A stretch of 64,000 nucleotides of DNA from contig CAUYLG010017993.1 of the NCBI GenBank assembly GCA_963573385.1, forward strand, positions 1 to 64,000. Direction: 5' to 3'. Shown piece by piece: positions 1 to 10,285 of the stretch. Source of the stretch: Cacajao melanocephalus. Taxonomy: Eukaryota; Chordata; Mammalia; Primates; Pitheciidae. Position numbers and translations under genes: made by a program. Within the stretch, counting starts at the first letter, position 1. The number at the start of each line of letters is the position of its first letter. Under the pieces are notes generated by a model. That model saw only the letters and a program-made list of their open reading frames with translations, was not told where the DNA came from and did not search any database.

Positions 1-33
1 TGGCATAATAGAGGTTTTTAACACCCATTTTTA

Positions 34-78
34 GACTGCATTCTAGCCTGGGCAGTAGAACAAGAATCCTGTTCTCTC
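34..78 (+). mobile_element. Alu 3' end fragment
   Basis: Reads gactgcattctagcctggg and then cag-agaacaagaatcct, matching the last part of an Alu right arm just before its tail. Everything upstream of about 34 is not clearly Alu, so the copy is truncated or strongly decayed. The simple sequence that follows probably grew from its A-rich tail. Confidence 0.6.
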
Positions 79-235
79 TCCCTCTTTTTCTTCCTCTTTC
101 TTTCTCTCGTACATTCTTTTTTTTTCTTTCTTTCACTCTCACTTTCTTCTCTCTTTTCCTTACTTTCAAAAAATAAAAAAAAAATAAAAAAAAAATAAAA
201 AAAAAAAGAAAGAAAGAAGTAGAGAGAAAAAGAAA
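79..235. repeat. Pyrimidine-rich then A-rich simple sequence
   Basis: A CT-rich tract (about 79-165, with ctttctttct and ctctctcc runs) flips to an A-rich tract with AAAAT and AAAG units (about 168-235). It directly follows the Alu fragment, so tail expansion plus a neighbouring polypyrimidine run is the likely origin. Length polymorphism is expected. Confidence 0.8.
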
Positions 236-2004
236 GGTCTTGGACACATGTGCTAATATGTACATCTGAGTTGGAGCCACCATGCCTCCAATGATTTATA
301 AGTCATCAATCCCTTGCTGGAGATTTATCCACCATCCATTGTTAAGTATTTACTGAGACTCACTAAGCACAAGGGACTTTTTGCACCGAATGAGGAGGGA
401 TAAACATTACAATCCAGAACTTTCCCTTTGGGAAAGATAAAGAATACATATAACTATGTAGGGTTGAAAGAAACAAGAAGGAGGCAAAAAACAGAAATAG
501 GGGAAATGAGAAGTGGTAGATGATACTACAGGGCAATGCAGAAGAACAGAAGAATGTGCTGTGTGTTTGGAGGTGTGGGGAACGCATGGGTAAATGTGGA
601 GGGAGCCGTTTCTGTGAAGTAAGTGGTGGACAGCAAGGCCAGGCCATGAGGATCTGCAGGATGGTGGTCCTGACGAAGACATACCCAGGGCTTTGGGAGA
701 AAGGGAGAGTTAACAGAAGATGGGATCTTGGGTGGGGTTTGCTGGGTTAAAAGGAGGAGAGAGCTGAACATATTTGTAGGGAAAAAGAGGCAGTCCAGGA
801 AGACAGAGAGACAGAGTGCAGTTCACAGCTCAAGGTGCTGAAGAAACAAGCAAAGATGGGTCCAGAAAAGAGAGAGAGGCAGTGGACAGAGAGACAGTTG
901 GTAGTGACAGCAAGATGTCCTAAGTGAGGAGAGGACAGCTGAGGAATCTCAGAGCAGTGTGGTGGGGGGTCACCTATGGAAAGTGAGGGTATACAGGGTT
1001 GACAGGTAGAAGGTGAGAAGGTCATTATGATGGGACCACCTACCAGGGTGAATAAAGGATTGCTGAGTAGCCTTGGGAACTAACCAGACAGCATGAATGG
1101 TATTTCCTTCCCCTTCTTAGTTCATAAGATTCTCCATGCGTAAAATTGGGTAATTCCTACTCATGCATATGTATGAAAAGGCACTATCAATGAAAGGTTT
1201 TGAAGCTGGAGGAAATAAAAACATCAACTCTACATGAAACATGACTCATGACTACAGTGATGGACACTCATATCTGCCAGATGAGCTGGCCCAGAAACAA
1301 TATGAGAAGTTAGAAAAAGATCTATAGGCTGCGCTGCCTCCGCAACCCTGATGATCAGTTTCCTCGGTTTAGCAGAGGCTGCTCAAAAACCTCAGGCAAT
1401 GGGAGGCTGGAGGAAGAGAAGACGTTCATCCTTACAGAAATAGTACGAGAAGGTGCAGATGTCACCCCATCACTTATAAATCACACAGAGAGCAAGAGAC
1501 ATGTATGTATCATAAGCAAAGAACGGGGTACACCTCCTTCCCTGATTTATGGCCCTTTGTACCTTGGGACCCCTTCCGGAGTCTAAAGGGAATGGCGAAA
1601 AGGGAATGCATTCCAGGATTTGAGGTGGAGCTTGGGGCATGTGATGATGCGGAGGAAGGGAAGATATAAAGTCATCTCTATCTGGGAGGTCTCTGATTTT
1701 GGAGGGACAGCATGGATTTTGGAGAGGTATCTTTAAGACTTCTTAAATCCTGAGAGTGCTTTTTGGCTCCACAAAACAATATAGTGACTAAATTATGACA
1801 GTATGTCCCTTATCTGATAATTATGATTCTGCTTATATATCCCAGATCAGGATTGTATATAAGCACATTTTGAAAAAATAATAATGCTTAACATTACACA
1901 TACTTTAAAAACCTTCCATTTTTATCCCCATAGGAACTTTTCATTCTCCCTTTATAAGGGCATTACTGGCTCCTCTTTTTAAAATATATATTTATTTGAT
2001 CTCA
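236..2004. other. Intron 4 sequence without a recognised gene
   Basis: No splice-flanked coding segment seen on either strand. The interval 500-1030 is purine-rich on the plus strand (gaga/ggag motifs), which creates several chance frames on the opposite strand. Around 330-360 and 1120-1160 there are faint L2/MIR-like strings (aagtatttactgag; gtaaaattgggtaat) too decayed to delimit. Confidence 0.6.
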
Positions 2005-2170
2005 CTGTCAAGCTGTAATTCATCATACCATGCTTCTTTCTTTCACTACCAAGTAATTAAATGACTGTCCCCGCCCTCTACTGAAACTGCTCTGCAGAAG
2101 TCACCACCTCTTCCATCTGATAAATGCAAGTCTTTTCTTCTGTCTGTACTCTGAACTACTCATTCTCCTG
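2005..2170 (+). mobile_element. L2-like LINE fragment
   Basis: Contains ctactgaaactgctctgcag followed by a tcacc-acctcttcc stretch, resembling the internal L2 segment around 'aaactgctct...ggtcaccaatgacc'. Strongly diverged. Family assignment from memory of the consensus. Confidence 0.45.
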
Positions 2171-2784
2171 TAAGGATGGATGCCCTTTTCATTTATTTCC
2201 AAGTCTTTACAAAAGCTGCCCAGGATTTTTTTCTACCTTACTTCCATAATAAAGAGGTATTTAAGGAGTACTTTCTAAGCTTCAGCACTTGATAAGCACT
2301 TAACTTATCATATTCTTAAAGATAATTCACTGTCTTCTGTCTTACATTTTTTTTTTGCCATCAAAAAATTGTTTCTTTGTAGGCAATATATATTTTCTCC
2401 TTTAGCTGGTTTTAAAATCTTTAACATTCTGTCGTTTCATTACTGAGTCTAGAGTTTAAGAACTGATTTCTTGTTTACCTTGCTTGTAGTTCGATGTGCT
2501 TCCTGAATCTCAGCATATCCATCTTTCCTGAATCTTGCCCATCTTGATCATTTAAACTCTTGTTTGTTAACGAAGTGAAACATAGTACATGGGTATCCTG
2601 ATTTCCCAAGAAATTCCAAATATCACAGAATAGCTCTGTCAAATCCTCATTTACCTTAAAAGGTAGTTTGTTCTGCATTTTTACATTTAATTTTTATAAC
2701 AAAAACAGAATATACAAGCTTATGAATGAGGCACCTTTAAATGAATAGCACTGAGCACACAGGTAAAACAAAATGGGCAAAAGT
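2171..2784. other. Intron 4 sequence, no gene seen
   Basis: AT-rich intronic DNA with a T9 run near 2348. Short minus-strand frames here lack splice signals and any recognisable protein similarity. Confidence 0.5.
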
Positions 2785-2975
2785 GTGAGTGCCAGACAGC
2801 TCTCTAACCATGCAACAGCTGTGTGACTATGGAGATGCTGCCCAATATCACTGAAGCTTGATTTCTTTGTCTTAAGAATGAGAATGATAGATTCTACCAT
2901 TCTACCATTCAGGGTTGTTGGGATTAAGTGAAGTAACACATGTAAAGTTCTCTCTGACCATATTCCCTGAGGGTA
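2785..2975 (+). mobile_element. MIR SINE
   Basis: Follows the MIR consensus in order: 'acagctgtgtgac' (2816 onward), a 'cttaagaatgagaatgatag' segment corresponding to the 'catctgtaaaatgggaat' part, then 'agggttgttgggattaagtg' and 'acatgtaaagttct' near the 3' end. Typical divergence for this mammal-wide SINE. It lies antisense to NOS1AP. Confidence 0.85.
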
Positions 2976-4472
2976 GGACTGTGTTCTAGTAACCACCTGT
3001 ACCAATTTATTGCTACTCAGCTCCAAATTTACCTTCAGTACAAGCTCTTTGGTAATGGGCGGAATTCCTTTAAGCACATCTCCTGTACAGCAGCACGATG
3101 CTAAGATTCCTCTGGAGAATGGAGGGGCAACACGACAGAAAGAAAAGACTTCTCTTGGTCCAGCTGCTGCACAGCCCATCAGTGGTGTGGATATGAGGAC
3201 GTCCAGTGGTATGCGTGCCCAGGAAACACGTCTCTCAGTAACCTCAGTACCAACCCAGCCTGGTGATCACCTCCCCACATCCTTCCTGAAGCAGACACTG
3301 GGTGTTCTGGGCCTCCCATCCACAGTGATGCTCTAATTCTCTCTGCTAGCCTTCCCCCCAGGTTTGTTTCTCACAGCTCTCCTGACACACACATTGCATA
3401 CTTTATGCCTCTCACCCACAGCCATACCCCAACTCCACCTGTGTGCCCAGCCACCAGCTGCAGATCACCTGCACCGAAGCCCTGGAAGATTGCTTTCTGT
3501 TTTCTCTGCAACTGGGACCATCTCTGACATAGGCAATCCAGTGAATTTCTCTGCCATCAGTAGCTGTAGTCACATCATCTGCATTAACGTCTAAAGGGCA
3601 TCTTAGGAAGGGGTCTACCTTCCAAGTTTGTGCTGCCTTGGGTACTCTCCTCTTTACATCTTTTAGGTACTCTTTTATTATAGTTTAATAGTACTTTGTA
3701 ATAAATTTCTTCTGTTTACATCACTGTGTGGTTTCTGTCTCCTGACTGCACCCAGGCTGATATACCAGTGTTTCCCCTAGTGCCTAGCACAATGAACAAC
3801 AAAACACATTACCTCTCCGTGCAGCCCTTCTTCCCTTCTCTAGTTAGCCCTGAATAATTTATCTTTTACTGCTTAAAATCAAAACACTGATCAATGTGGA
3901 AAGCCAAAGTTGGAATAGACTTCTAATTCTTAATCATGTCACTGTTTGGATGCTAATTGATGCCATTTCTGGAACCTGGCTGGAACTCCTAATGGAGACT
4001 TTACCTAATTTGATCATTTAAACTAATAACCGGAGAATTACTTCCACTCTGGCTCCTGAAGACTTCAGGTCAGGTTAATTTACTTCCACTAGTGTTAAAC
4101 AGGGTTTTTGTTTGTTAGTCTAGTCATTCATTTCAAGGAACATAAACAGCCTAGGGACTAGTTTAGTCAAACATGTTAGTTCCATCAGTGTCCACCAATA
4201 AGACTAGGACAGGGGATGCTAAGGCAGGAAAACTGAAACTCAAAAGCACAGTGACTTCCACAACAGTACAACTACTCCAATACTATTTAGTTAATTTTTT
4301 TTCTAGGAAGCATGCCCTTGAAGCCAGAAACAGTAGAATAAGCAGATTAAGAAAGAAAAGGAATAAAATAAGAAAAGGAAAAATAAATAAAAGAGAAAAA
4401 AAACAAAGTCCCTATTTTCCAGGTCTACCACTGTTGTATTCAACAGCCTTATCAGTGACTTGGATAAAACGA
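2976..4472. other. Intron 4 sequence, no gene seen
   Basis: No exon-like segment recognised. Around 3700-3770 the string gtgtggtttctgtctcctga with a following 'gctgatataccag' resembles the 3' end of an old LTR, but I cannot delimit it. A-rich stretches at 4340-4410. Frames at 3010-3336 and 3364-3594 are unsupported. Confidence 0.5.
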
Positions 4473-4721
4473 TTTTTTTTTTTTTTGAGACAAAGTCTCA
4501 CTCTGTTGGCCAGGCTGGAGTACACTGGCATGATCTTGGCTCACTGCAGCCTCTGCCCCCCAGGTCCAAGCAATTCTCCTGCCTCAGCCTCTTGAGTGGC
4601 TGGAATTACAGGCACCTGTCACGACACCTGGCTAATTTTTGTATTTTGCAGTGAGCCATGATTACACCACTGGTACTCCAGCCTGGGTGACAGCAAGACC
4701 CTGACTCAAAACAAACAAAAA
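4473..4721. mobile_element. Chimeric Alu with inverted right-arm ends (snapback)
   Basis: 4473-4647 reads as an Alu on the minus strand (T14, then gagacaaagtctcactctg through tggctaatttttgtatttt). At 4648 the sequence switches to an Alu right-arm end on the plus strand (gcagtgagccatgatt ... ctccagcctgggtgacagc) with an (AAAC) tail to 4721. The two right-arm ends, about 4487-4553 and 4648-4712, are complementary at roughly three quarters of positions around a loop of about 95 bases. I see no convincing target-site duplication. It may be a rearranged single insertion or two inverted Alus that lost the DNA between them. Confidence 0.85.
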
Positions 4722-5426
4722 GATGAGATTTAATATTAGTCATTAGGAAAATGCAAATTAAAACCACAACGAGATATGAATAAACACATATTTGAAGGGC
4801 TAAAATTAAAAGGACTGACAATACTGGATGTTGGCAGATATGGAAAAATTGGGACTCTTGGACACCACTGGTGGTATCCCTTTAGAAAGCAATCTGGCAA
4901 TTCCTTTAAAAGTTAAATGTATGCCTACCATATGACATAATGAACATTTGATAGTCATGGCCCAGAACTGAAAACCACCAGAAACGTTCATGAACACATG
5001 AATGGTTAGGCAAGCTGTGATATACCCATACCACAGATCGCTGTTCTATAATAAAAAGGGATGAACTGCCGATACATGCACTGACAAGGAATGAATTTCA
5101 AAATAAATTATGCCGAGTGAAAGAAGCCGATTCCTCCCCAAAAGGAGAATATACTGTTGGTTCTATTTATGCAAAATTCTAGAGGATGCAAACTCACCAG
5201 TAACAGAAAGGAGATCAGTGGTAGCTTGGGAATGTGGGAACTGAGGTTGGGGATGAGGTGGCAGAGGGATGGGGAGGGAAGGTTTACAAAAAAAGCATAA
5301 GGAAACTTGTGGGGTGATAGATATGTTCACTATCTTGACTGAGATTTATTCACCAAATTATTCAACTTTAAATACATTTGATTTTTGCATGCCAGTTATA
5401 CCTCAATGAAGCTGCTAAAAAAAAAT
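4722..5426 (+). mobile_element. L1M 3' end (ORF2 tail and 3' UTR relic)
   Basis: Follows the mammalian L1M 3' region: 'gtcattaggaaaatgcaaat' 'taaaaccacaacgagatatg', 'gactgacaatactggatgtt', 'gagtgaaagaagccgattc', 'gatcagtggtagcttgggaa', and the terminal 'gttatacctcaatgaagct' plus A-rich tail. 5' truncated, many indels, no open frame. It abuts the chimeric Alu. Confidence 0.9.
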
Positions 5427-5620
5427 AAGCAAAATCAGCAGCTTAGTTGGGATATGTGAAAACTTTGCAGAAAGTCCTTTCTTTCAACCAGCAAAAGGCA
5501 TAACTCAAACTTATGATCAGCATCCATAAAGTGGTCACTTTTTTCCTTATATGGTGCTAGCATTAAAAAAATAGAGCCAAGAACCTCTTCCTTTTACAAC
5601 ATGCATATCATAGAGGCCTG

Positions 5621-6135
5621 CCCATTCACATTCTTCAAGCCAACTTCTAATGCAATCTGTTTCTTAAAGCCTTTTCTCATCACTCAAGTAGAAGGTAATT
5701 GTTCCCTTTGGTGAATCACCATAACACTTATGTTAATTTTCAGATATTAATTCAATGCATTTATCTAACCACCATTGCACATGTATTAAGTGCTTCATTT
5801 GGGCCAGACACAGGCTTGGCGCTAGATATACAAAAGTGAGTAGAAGGGCGTAGATGTTCCCCTCAAGAGCATAACGGGCTAGTGGCAAAACACTGACATT
5901 TGTTAAAAAAGTAACAAAACACTATAACAACTCTTTCAAAAAAACATTAAACAGTACTACAAGAACACAGAAGAAAAAATTCATTTTGTCAGACATACTA
6001 TCTTATACCTCAGTGACGTGTCAATTTCCTACTAGTTTAAAACTCCCTAAGAACAACGGACTGCAACTCATTTAGTTTAGTAACCTACAAAATTAACTAG
6101 CACAGTGCCTGCATATTTGTTTGAATGAATGGACA
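5621..6135 (+). mobile_element. L2 LINE fragments
   Basis: Three collinear L2-like pieces. 5621-5740 resembles the 'aagccttccctgacc' segment. 5745-5915 has 'gtattaagtgcttcatttgg', 'ccagacacaggcttggcgct' and 'tatacaaaagtgag'. 6030-6135 has 'agcacagtgcctgcatattt' and 'gtttgaatgaatgg', the usual L2 3' terminus. Probably one broken insertion. Confidence 0.65.
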
Positions 6136-6537
6136 TTCCATTTCACAAACATCTGCTCTTTAAAAGGCAGGGCCACCACGCTGCCAACTTCACACATTGA
6201 GTTCCAACCCTTATCCACTTTGTTGACAAAGGCATGGCAATAATTTGAGAGCAGACAAAATCAAAACCTAAATCTAGATCCCCAAATTCCTAAATGAATG
6301 GCCATTCTCCCAGTGAGGAAAACAGGAAGGAGGTGGGGCTTGGTCTGCAGAGACCCAGGACACAAGAATGACACCCATGACTCAAGCTCTTGCCATGACT
6401 CCTGGGAGAGCCTGGCTTTCTATATGTTCTTGCTATCCGATATTCTTCTGCCCAGGACAATACACATGGATGGCAGCCATCCAATCTCTAGAAGAGTCAT
6501 ACCAGTCTCCTTGTAAAAGCAATTTCTGGGTGTGTGT
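6136..6537. other. Intron 4 sequence, no gene seen
   Basis: Non-repetitive as far as I can judge. Overlapping short frames on both strands have no exon signals. Confidence 0.5.
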
Positions 6538-6885
6538 CAGTTCGGTCTGCTAAAATAAAATACCAGAAAATGGCTGGCTTATAAATAACAGTTTATTTTT
6601 CACAGTCCTGGAGTCTGGGAAGTTTAAGATTAAGATACTGGCAGATTCAGCGTCTGGTGACGGGCTGCCTTCTAGCTGTGTCCTCCCATAGGGGAAGGAC
6701 ACCATCACGAGGCTAGCTAGTTTTCTGGGGCCTCTTTCTATAATATGAGGTCACTAATCCCAAACATGAGGGCCCCACCCTCATGACTTCATCACTTCCA
6801 AAGATCTCAACTCCTAATATCATCATTTTGGGGGTTAGGATTTCAACATACAAATTTTGGGGAGACAAAAACATTCAGACCTGGA
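6538..6885 (-). mobile_element. ERVL-MaLR LTR remnant (MLT1-like)
   Basis: Reads as the reverse complement of a MaLR LTR: 'cagttcggtctgctaaaa', 'ggcttataaataacagttta', 'cacagtcctggagtctggga', 'gattcagcgtctggtgacgg', 'gccccaccctcatgacttca', and 'gggggttaggatttcaacat' near the far end. Solo LTR remnant, non-coding. Subfamily not resolved. It is sense to NOS1AP transcription. Confidence 0.85.
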
Positions 6886-7344
6886 GATACATTTCTGACT
6901 TTCGATTTCCCGCATGCTCACAAAGCTCATATACTATGCTTAATTTCTGAAGGGGCAGAGAGGTGAAAGAGATAACTCTGAGAAATTGTTAGCATAGGGC
7001 AATGGAATAACCTAGTTTTCTTATTTTGATCAATATATATGCAATTATAGAATTTCAGTCAGGACAACACTAGCACAAATTTAAAAGGTCTCCAATTACA
7101 ACCGAGAGGTTTAAATTAAACATCAAGCAGAAATCCTCCACAGCTTCCTTAATGCAATCAAGCATGACCAGAATGATAAGGCAGATTTACATCTTGTATT
7201 CACATCTAACAGAGGCAACAGGTCTCAGAAGGGAAAAGCATAGAACTTTATTTAAATTTGCCTGGATCCACCAGCCTGACAGGTGGCTCTAGGCGAGGGC
7301 AGGGGGACTCTGGGGCTCAGTGATATCTTGGGCACTGGACTGAG
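6886..7344. other. Intron 4 sequence next to the exon 4 donor
   Basis: Unique-looking intronic DNA. It contains a G-rich patch on the plus strand just downstream of the donor in gene sense (gcgagggcagggggactctgg, 7294-7314), which is C-rich in the transcript. Confidence 0.5.
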
Positions 7345-7351
7345 CTCTTAC
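7345..7351 (-). promoter_or_regulatory. NOS1AP: 5' splice site of NOS1AP exon 4
   Basis: Minus strand reads TACAG|GTAAGAG: intron GT at 7351-7350 with consensus +3 to +5 AAG. A near-optimal U1 match, so the exon end at 7352 is secure. Confidence 0.95.
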
Positions 7352-7410
7352 CTGTAGATGGGGTCCTGCATCACCAGCATCTTGCTCTCATCCCATGTCC
7401 ATTCCTTTTT
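7352..7410 (-). CDS. NOS1AP: NOS1AP internal exon 4, part of the PTB domain (59 nt core)
   Basis: The minus strand encodes [19 protein letters not shown] plus the first two bases (AG) of a split codon completed in the next exon (Arg in the known protein). Enters in phase 0, exits in phase 2. NOS1AP (CAPON) is a cytoplasmic adaptor that binds the PDZ domain of neuronal NO synthase through its C-terminus and uses its N-terminal PTB domain to bind partners such as Dexras1 and Scribble. This exon supplies residues around 96-115 of the longer isoform (numbering from memory). It is flanked by AG at 7412-7411 and GT at 7351-7350. The exon could instead begin at 7425 (see the extension entry). Identity rests on recalled protein sequence, with near-exact agreement in two adjacent exons on the same strand. 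Confidence 0.97.
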
Positions 7411-7425
7411 CTGCAATAAAAGAAG
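7411..7425 (-). CDS. NOS1AP: Alternative 15 nt extension of NOS1AP exon 4 (LLLLQ)
   Basis: An upstream acceptor, TTTACAG with its AG at 7427-7426, would add CTTCTTTTATTGCAG, i.e. LLLLQ, in frame between the lysine run ending exon 3 and KKEWTW of exon 4. The inserted bases double as the polypyrimidine tract and acceptor of the shorter form. From memory, human NOS1AP has 506 and 501 residue forms differing by five residues here, which fits exactly. Which site dominates cannot be read from the sequence. Confidence 0.85.
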
Positions 7426-7460
7426 CTGTAAATGAATAAGTTAGGCTTGTCCTCAGTCAC
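7411..7460 (-). promoter_or_regulatory. NOS1AP: Tandem 3' splice sites and branch-point region of exon 4
   Basis: The minus strand carries GCCTAAC at 7446-7440, a strong branch-point match with the A at 7441. That is about 30 nt before the proximal AG (7411) but only about 15 nt before the distal AG (7426), which is short for efficient use. A weaker CTGAG-type site near 7453-7456 could serve the distal AG. The tract between them (CTTCTTTTATTG) is pyrimidine-rich. Confidence 0.8.
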
Positions 7461-9054
7461 AGAACCAGGGCACACACTGAGCTATGAATACTTATGCAAA
7501 CACATGCAGATTGCTCCTGACCTGACTTTCTCCCTCTAAGAGGCTTGGAGTTGATTGCTCCAAAGCAACGAGTGGAAAATGTCAAGTGTCTGGTCTGATC
7601 AGTTTTCTCCAGGCACTTTAGGAGAGTGTCTCTCCAGGCTCAGAAGGTAGGCAGGAGCCAAGAAGGCCTCAGGTAACACAGGGGGTGAAGTGGGGGCGGT
7701 AGTGTGGAGCTCCAGACAAGCCAGGTAAGTTAATTGGTACATTTGCAGAGTGAACCCTAAAAGACTATTCATTGTAAACCTAACTTACAGTGAACACAAA
7801 AGAGACCCTCTAAGTTGGGGATGAGGAGCTGGAGGAGAATGGATTCAATTGCAGTGCTTGCTGAGGTGAGAAGCACCTCAGTGTTGGGGGACATTAGGGT
7901 CAGCAGCCAACTACACTCCCTCAGGTCCAACCTGCAGGTGCAGGGACAGAGAAGCCTGCTCTACCCTTTGTTAGAAAGACTGCTGTGCAGGAAAATTGGG
8001 GAAGAACACATTTGTCCACAAAAGAAGGAATCAAGAGAGGAGAAAGGGCAAGGAGTATATAGTGGATTAATTGAATGCTTTTAGCTATATGGATTTCTCA
8101 GCACAGGGTGGCCACTGTCTAAACATGCTGGGCTCTGGAGGTTGTTAGGCCTCTACCAGGGACTAGGGGAAATCATGTCCAGGCTCCTACAGTGACATTA
8201 GGAAGAAGCATTGTCAGCAGCTTTACCCAAATACATTATTACACATACACGTGTGCGCACACACATACACACCATTTAATCCTTGAATTTTTATTCAATA
8301 CCAATACCATCCATAGACATGGATTTTAGACTGCTTTAAAAACATCCAATATCAAACACTGTTTTATAGACAACAAAACTTCAGTTACATCCAAAAACTA
8401 AATTTTTTCTTTAAAAAGATACCTTCCAACGATTGCTACTGACTACCCTATAAAAATTTTAATATATGAACGACCTATTTGGAGCAACACAGAAGGAGAC
8501 TAATTTCTTTTCTAAGTAAGAATCCCTTCAAATATATATAAATACAGCAAGTCCAGATCATCTTTATACTAAATAATCCCAGGTTTTGTAAACATCCCTC
8601 ACTAGACAAGTTTTCCAGGCTACCTGCTACCATAGTTGATTTTCTTGGTATGTATTCTACTTACCAGTATTCCCCTAAAAAACCTGGTAAAATGAACCAG
8701 ATCCCTGATCAGCATGATATAGAGAAACAGCCTTTTAATGTTCCAGCCATGACACTCCATCTAACCCAGCAAAGATTGGTTTACAGCACTTTTTTAAATG
8801 ACCTACTAATGAGCACACATTAGGCTGGTTTCCAACTGATGCACTGAAATTTTTCAGAGTTAAAGCCCAAATATCAGCATGCACATTGGAATCATCCAGT
8901 ATCATTGTTCTCCATAGTAGTCCTTCAAACAGCAAAATATCATCATATGCTTAAAAGATGATTTGATCTCGGGGCAAAATCTTTATGACATAAATATTAT
9001 ATTAAGCCACATTTATAGCCACGACCACATATTCTACCTACACTTTTAATTCAA
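7461..9054. other. Intron 3 sequence, no gene seen
   Basis: No recognised exon or interspersed repeat of reliable length. The plus frame at 7815-8084 has no supporting signals. AT-rich from about 8280 onward. Confidence 0.5.
8241..8273. repeat. Imperfect CA-rich microsatellite
   Basis: acacatacacgtgtgcgcac followed by acacatacacacc. Alternating purine-pyrimidine, including a central cgtgtgcgcac segment, but interrupted and short. Confidence 0.8.
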
Positions 9055-10285
9055 TGCAGTTAGCAAAGCAGTATTTGTAAAGCTGTGGGGTCCATCTATT
9101 GAGTTTATTTTAGCTATTGTATTTTTCAGTTCTAAGATCCCTATTTGGTTATTTCTTCTTTTTCTTTGCCGAGATTCTACTTTTTCATTTGTTTTAAAAG
9201 TTTTTGCAGCTGCTCATGGAAGCATTTTTATGATGGCCCCTCAAAATCTTTGTCAGATAATTCTAACATCTCTGTTATCTTGGTGTTAGCACCGATTGTC
9301 TTTTTTTTTCACAGAGTTGAGATTTTCCTCATTCCTGGTATAGTGAGTGATTTTCAATTGAAGCCTAGACATTTAAGACTCTAGATGTTATTTAAACTTT
9401 CTGCATTCACTGTCTTACTGTGATGCTAAACAGGGGAGAGTGTAGGATGCCACCTGATTACCCCCAGGAGGGAGTTAAGGCCAGGTTTCCACTTGGCTTC
9501 TGCTGATACACAGGGGAAAACAGTCTCCTCATTACTGCTGGGTGTGGGTGGAAGTTCTAGGTCCCCACTGGGCTTCCAATGACACCACCCTGGTTTGTGG
9601 GGATAGGGGTGCCTTGGAGTTCCCACATGGTATCTGCTGACAACATGCACAGTGAGTGGCTTCATGACGGCAGGTCACTGGTGGAAGTGTAGCTTCTCCA
9701 CAGACACCACCTGGGAAATAGGAGCCAGAAGGGTGGTGTGGGACACTCATTACCAGCTGGCAGGGATGAAGGGCCTGGTACCTTTCTCAGCCTCTTGTGG
9801 CACCACCTGGAGGGGGTATTGGGGCACCTCATTACAGCCCAGCAAGGGTGGAAGCCTGGGCTCTGGCTCAGCCATGGGGGCCTGGGTGGTGGTGAGGCCG
9901 GTCTTCCGTGGATGGTTTGTCTGGGGGAGAGTGGTTATTGTGGACAGTTTTCTGCCTTGTTATGCTGCCCCTTTTCTCCTCTTTGGCTGGAGAGTGCAGG
10001 CTTTTGTTGGGGCTTTGATGTCTGTTCCCACTGGCATGCATGAGTTGCCAACTTCTTCACCTCTGTATCTGGGATATATGAGGTAAAAAGAAACCCAGGG
10101 AATTCACAACTATGTAATTTGTGGGTCCCAAGGTTCCTAGCCAGGCTGTGCTCTTTCTGCCTCTCAGAATCTTCTGATGTTTATTTTATATGTAATGTCT
10201 AGGGTTTTCTGCTGTACTTAGCAGGAGGAATAAGGTAAAGTGCATCTCCTTGGTCTTCCCAGAAGCAAAACTCTGGTTCCCATAT
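9055..10285. mobile_element. Old L1-type non-coding region (L1M/HAL1-like)
   Basis: Strings such as 'atgatggcccctcaaaatct', 'gtcagataattctaacatct' and 'gtgagtgattttcaattgaa', then repeated units with 'acaccaccctgg' and 'cattactgctgggtgtgggt', match a UTR-like segment that I associate with ancient L1 families. The internal 'ggtggaagt...gacaccacc' units recur several times between 9500 and 9850. Orientation not determined. The plus frame at 9652-10086 runs through this repeat and is not a gene. Confidence 0.55.

Larger units (their letters stand above)
1..7351 (-). other. NOS1AP: NOS1AP intron 4 (partial)
   Basis: Intronic sequence following the donor of the exon at 7352-7410 in the direction of transcription (toward lower coordinates). 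The next exon is not in the window. The intron holds a simple-sequence block, L2/MIR relics, a chimeric snapback Alu, an L1M 3' end and a MaLR LTR, listed separately. Intron number is inferred from recalled exon order of NOS1AP. Confidence 0.85.

Noticed and set aside
2694..3336. Overlapping frames of 161 and 108 codons on opposite strands
   Set aside because: One runs through a MIR. Neither has exon signals or similarity that I recognise.
4173..4595. A 140-codon plus-strand frame
   Set aside because: The second half is reversed Alu, the first half A-rich intron. No recognisable domain.
9652..10086. A 144-codon plus-strand frame
   Set aside because: Lies entirely in an old L1-type non-coding repeat with recurring units. 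The residues are low-information Gly/Trp/Val translations of it.
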